This document shows positions 13,487 through 14,373 of a DNA stretch of 14,373 bases, one piece after another (the first letter of the stretch is position 1; every line of letters starts with the position of its first letter). A program made the translations under genes and the position numbers. Origin of the DNA: Verrucomicrobiota bacterium (lineage in GTDB: Bacteria; Verrucomicrobiota; Verrucomicrobiia; Opitutales; Opitutaceae); contig JAEWIY010000154.1 of the NCBI GenBank assembly GCA_023386835.1, positions 1 through 14,373 on the forward strand, written 5' to 3'. The notes under the pieces were generated by a model, which searched no databases, was not told the origin of the DNA, and saw only the letters and a program-made list of their open reading frames with translations.

Positions 13487-14373
13487 ATGATTTCCGCCGT
13501 GCGTCGGTTCACCCCTTTCTTGTCACTGCTCGGTACCTTGTGGCTGCCAGCCCAAACGCTCGTGCTCGAGCCGATGGAGCGCAGCCCTGAGCCCGACGTC
13601 GCGGAGGCGTCGGACGACGCGCAAAAGGCCATCACGCGGTTCCAGGTGGCTCCCGGCTTGAAGGTAAATCTCTGGGCCGCCGAGCCGATGCTGGCCAACC
13701 CGGTGGCGATCGCGTTCGACGAACACGGCCGACTGTTTGTGTCGGAGACCTATCGGTACCGCTCCAGCGTGCTCGATATTCGCAACTACATGGGCATGCT
13801 CGAACAGGACCTCGCGTTGCGCACCGTGGAAGATCGCCGGCGCATGATCGAGGAGGTCTTCGGTCCGGAGCAGGCGAAGCAGCTTGCGCTCGAGAGTGAA
13901 CTCGTCCGCCTGGTCGAGGATCGCGATGGTGATGGCGTCGCCGATCACAGCTCGATCTTCGCCGACACGTTCAACACCACCCTCGACGGCATCGCGTCCG
14001 GCGTGCTCGCGCGCAAGGGCCAGGTCTGGTTCACCAACATCCCCAGCCTCTGGCTCCTGCAGGGCGACACCCCGGACGCCACGGTCGCCACCAAGCGCGA
14101 GGAACTGCTGACCGGCTTCGGGGTACGTTTTGGGTACACCGGTCACGACTTCCACGGCCTGGCGTTTGGCCCCGACGGCAAGTTGTACTTCTCGATCGGT
14201 GACCGCGGCACACACGTCGAAACGAAGGAAGGGACCGTCATCGCCGTGCCGGACGAGGGCGCGGTGTTTCGTTCGAATCCCGATGGCACGGAGATGGAGG
14301 TGTTCGCCACCGGCCTGCGCAACCCGCAGGAACTGGTCTTCGACGAGCACGGCAACCTGTTCACGGGCGACAA
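13487..14373 (+). CDS. PVC-type membrane-bound dehydrogenase, N-terminal part (runs off the window)
   Basis: An ATG at 13487 opens a frame that runs off the right edge after 295 residues. A signal peptide is seen at 1-23 (RRFTPFLSLLGTLWLPAQT). The mature part matches the beta-propeller dehydrogenase domain typical of Planctomycetota and Verrucomicrobiota: FQVAPGLKVNLWAAEPMLAN (52-71), VAIAFDEHGRLFVSETYRY (73-91), an acidic DRDGDGVAD calcium-type loop (145-153), GHDFHGLAFGPDGKLYFSIG (219-238) and TGLRNPQELVFDEHGNLFTG (275-294). The propeller is related to soluble PQQ glucose/sorbosone dehydrogenases. In full-length relatives helical repeats and a C-terminal CxxCH haem domain usually follow, but they lie outside this window and their presence is not shown. 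It probably oxidises a sugar or polyol in the periplasm (inference) beside the two exported TIM barrels. Confidence 0.9.
   Translation, partial: MISAVRRFTPFLSLLGTLWLPAQTLVLEPMERSPEPDVAEASDDAQKAITRFQVAPGLKVNLWAAEPMLANPVAIAFDEHGRLFVSETYRYRSSVLDIRNYMGMLEQDLALRTVEDRRRMIEEVFGPEQAKQLALESELVRLVEDRDGDGVADHSSIFADTFNTTLDGIASGVLARKGQVWFTNIPSLWLLQGDTPDATVATKREELLTGFGVRFGYTGHDFHGLAFGPDGKLYFSIGDRGTHVETKEGTVIAVPDEGAVFRSNPDGTEMEVFATGLRNPQELVFDEHGNLFTGD

Noticed and set aside
13390..13698. N-terminal extension of the minus-strand TIM-barrel gene by 103 codons
   Set aside because: It is antisense to the dehydrogenase gene and would bury a perfect Tat signal peptide in the middle of the protein.

Overview
The window looks like chromosome from a high-GC Gram-negative bacterium of the Verrucomicrobiota, most likely near Opitutales; this is an inference from gene content. 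The evidence is a Pirellula/Verrucomicrobium-type 'membrane-bound dehydrogenase' (13487 to the right edge), two exported TIM-barrel sugar isomerase/epimerase-like proteins with twin-arginine signals, and an envelope cluster coupling long TPR proteins to an ExbB/TolQ proton channel. Start codons in the window generally lack a Shine-Dalgarno motif. No tRNA, rRNA, IS element, integrase or CRISPR array was seen, and composition looks uniform, so this reads as ordinary chromosome rather than an island.

Layout. (1) 4580 down to 1, minus strand: a tight operon of a 967-residue exported TPR protein, a second exported protein with a small N-terminal beta-rich segment followed by TPR-like helices (ATGA overlap), and an ExbB/TolQ-type channel that runs off the left edge. 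ExbD and TonB partners are expected beyond the edge. (2) 4697-5467, plus strand: a PAP2 phosphatase with complete motifs, divergent from the operon. (3) 5490-8243, minus strand: a small helical orphan protein, a CrtI/PYROXD2-like FAD oxidoreductase and an alpha/beta hydrolase; the last two are probably cotranscribed. (4) 8458-11544, plus strand: two small two-helix membrane proteins that are clear paralogues, then cydA and cydB encoding a short-Q-loop cytochrome bd-type quinol oxidase. The 143-base gap before cydA is packed with inverted repeats, one of which touches the cydA start codon. (5) 11599-13389: a Tat-exported hydroxypyruvate-isomerase-like protein and a Tat-exported xylose-isomerase-like TIM barrel, converging stop codon to stop codon at TGATCA. 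(6) 13487 to the end: the N-terminal 295 residues of the Verrucomicrobium-type dehydrogenase, divergent from the second TIM barrel.

How the parts may work together (inference): the left operon is an energised envelope machine, the middle genes concern lipid or isoprenoid-type substrates, cydAB is a terminal respiratory branch, and the right end looks like periplasmic sugar oxidation/isomerisation. The best candidate for something undescribed is the tandem pair of paralogous small membrane proteins in front of cydAB, together with the structured cydA leader.
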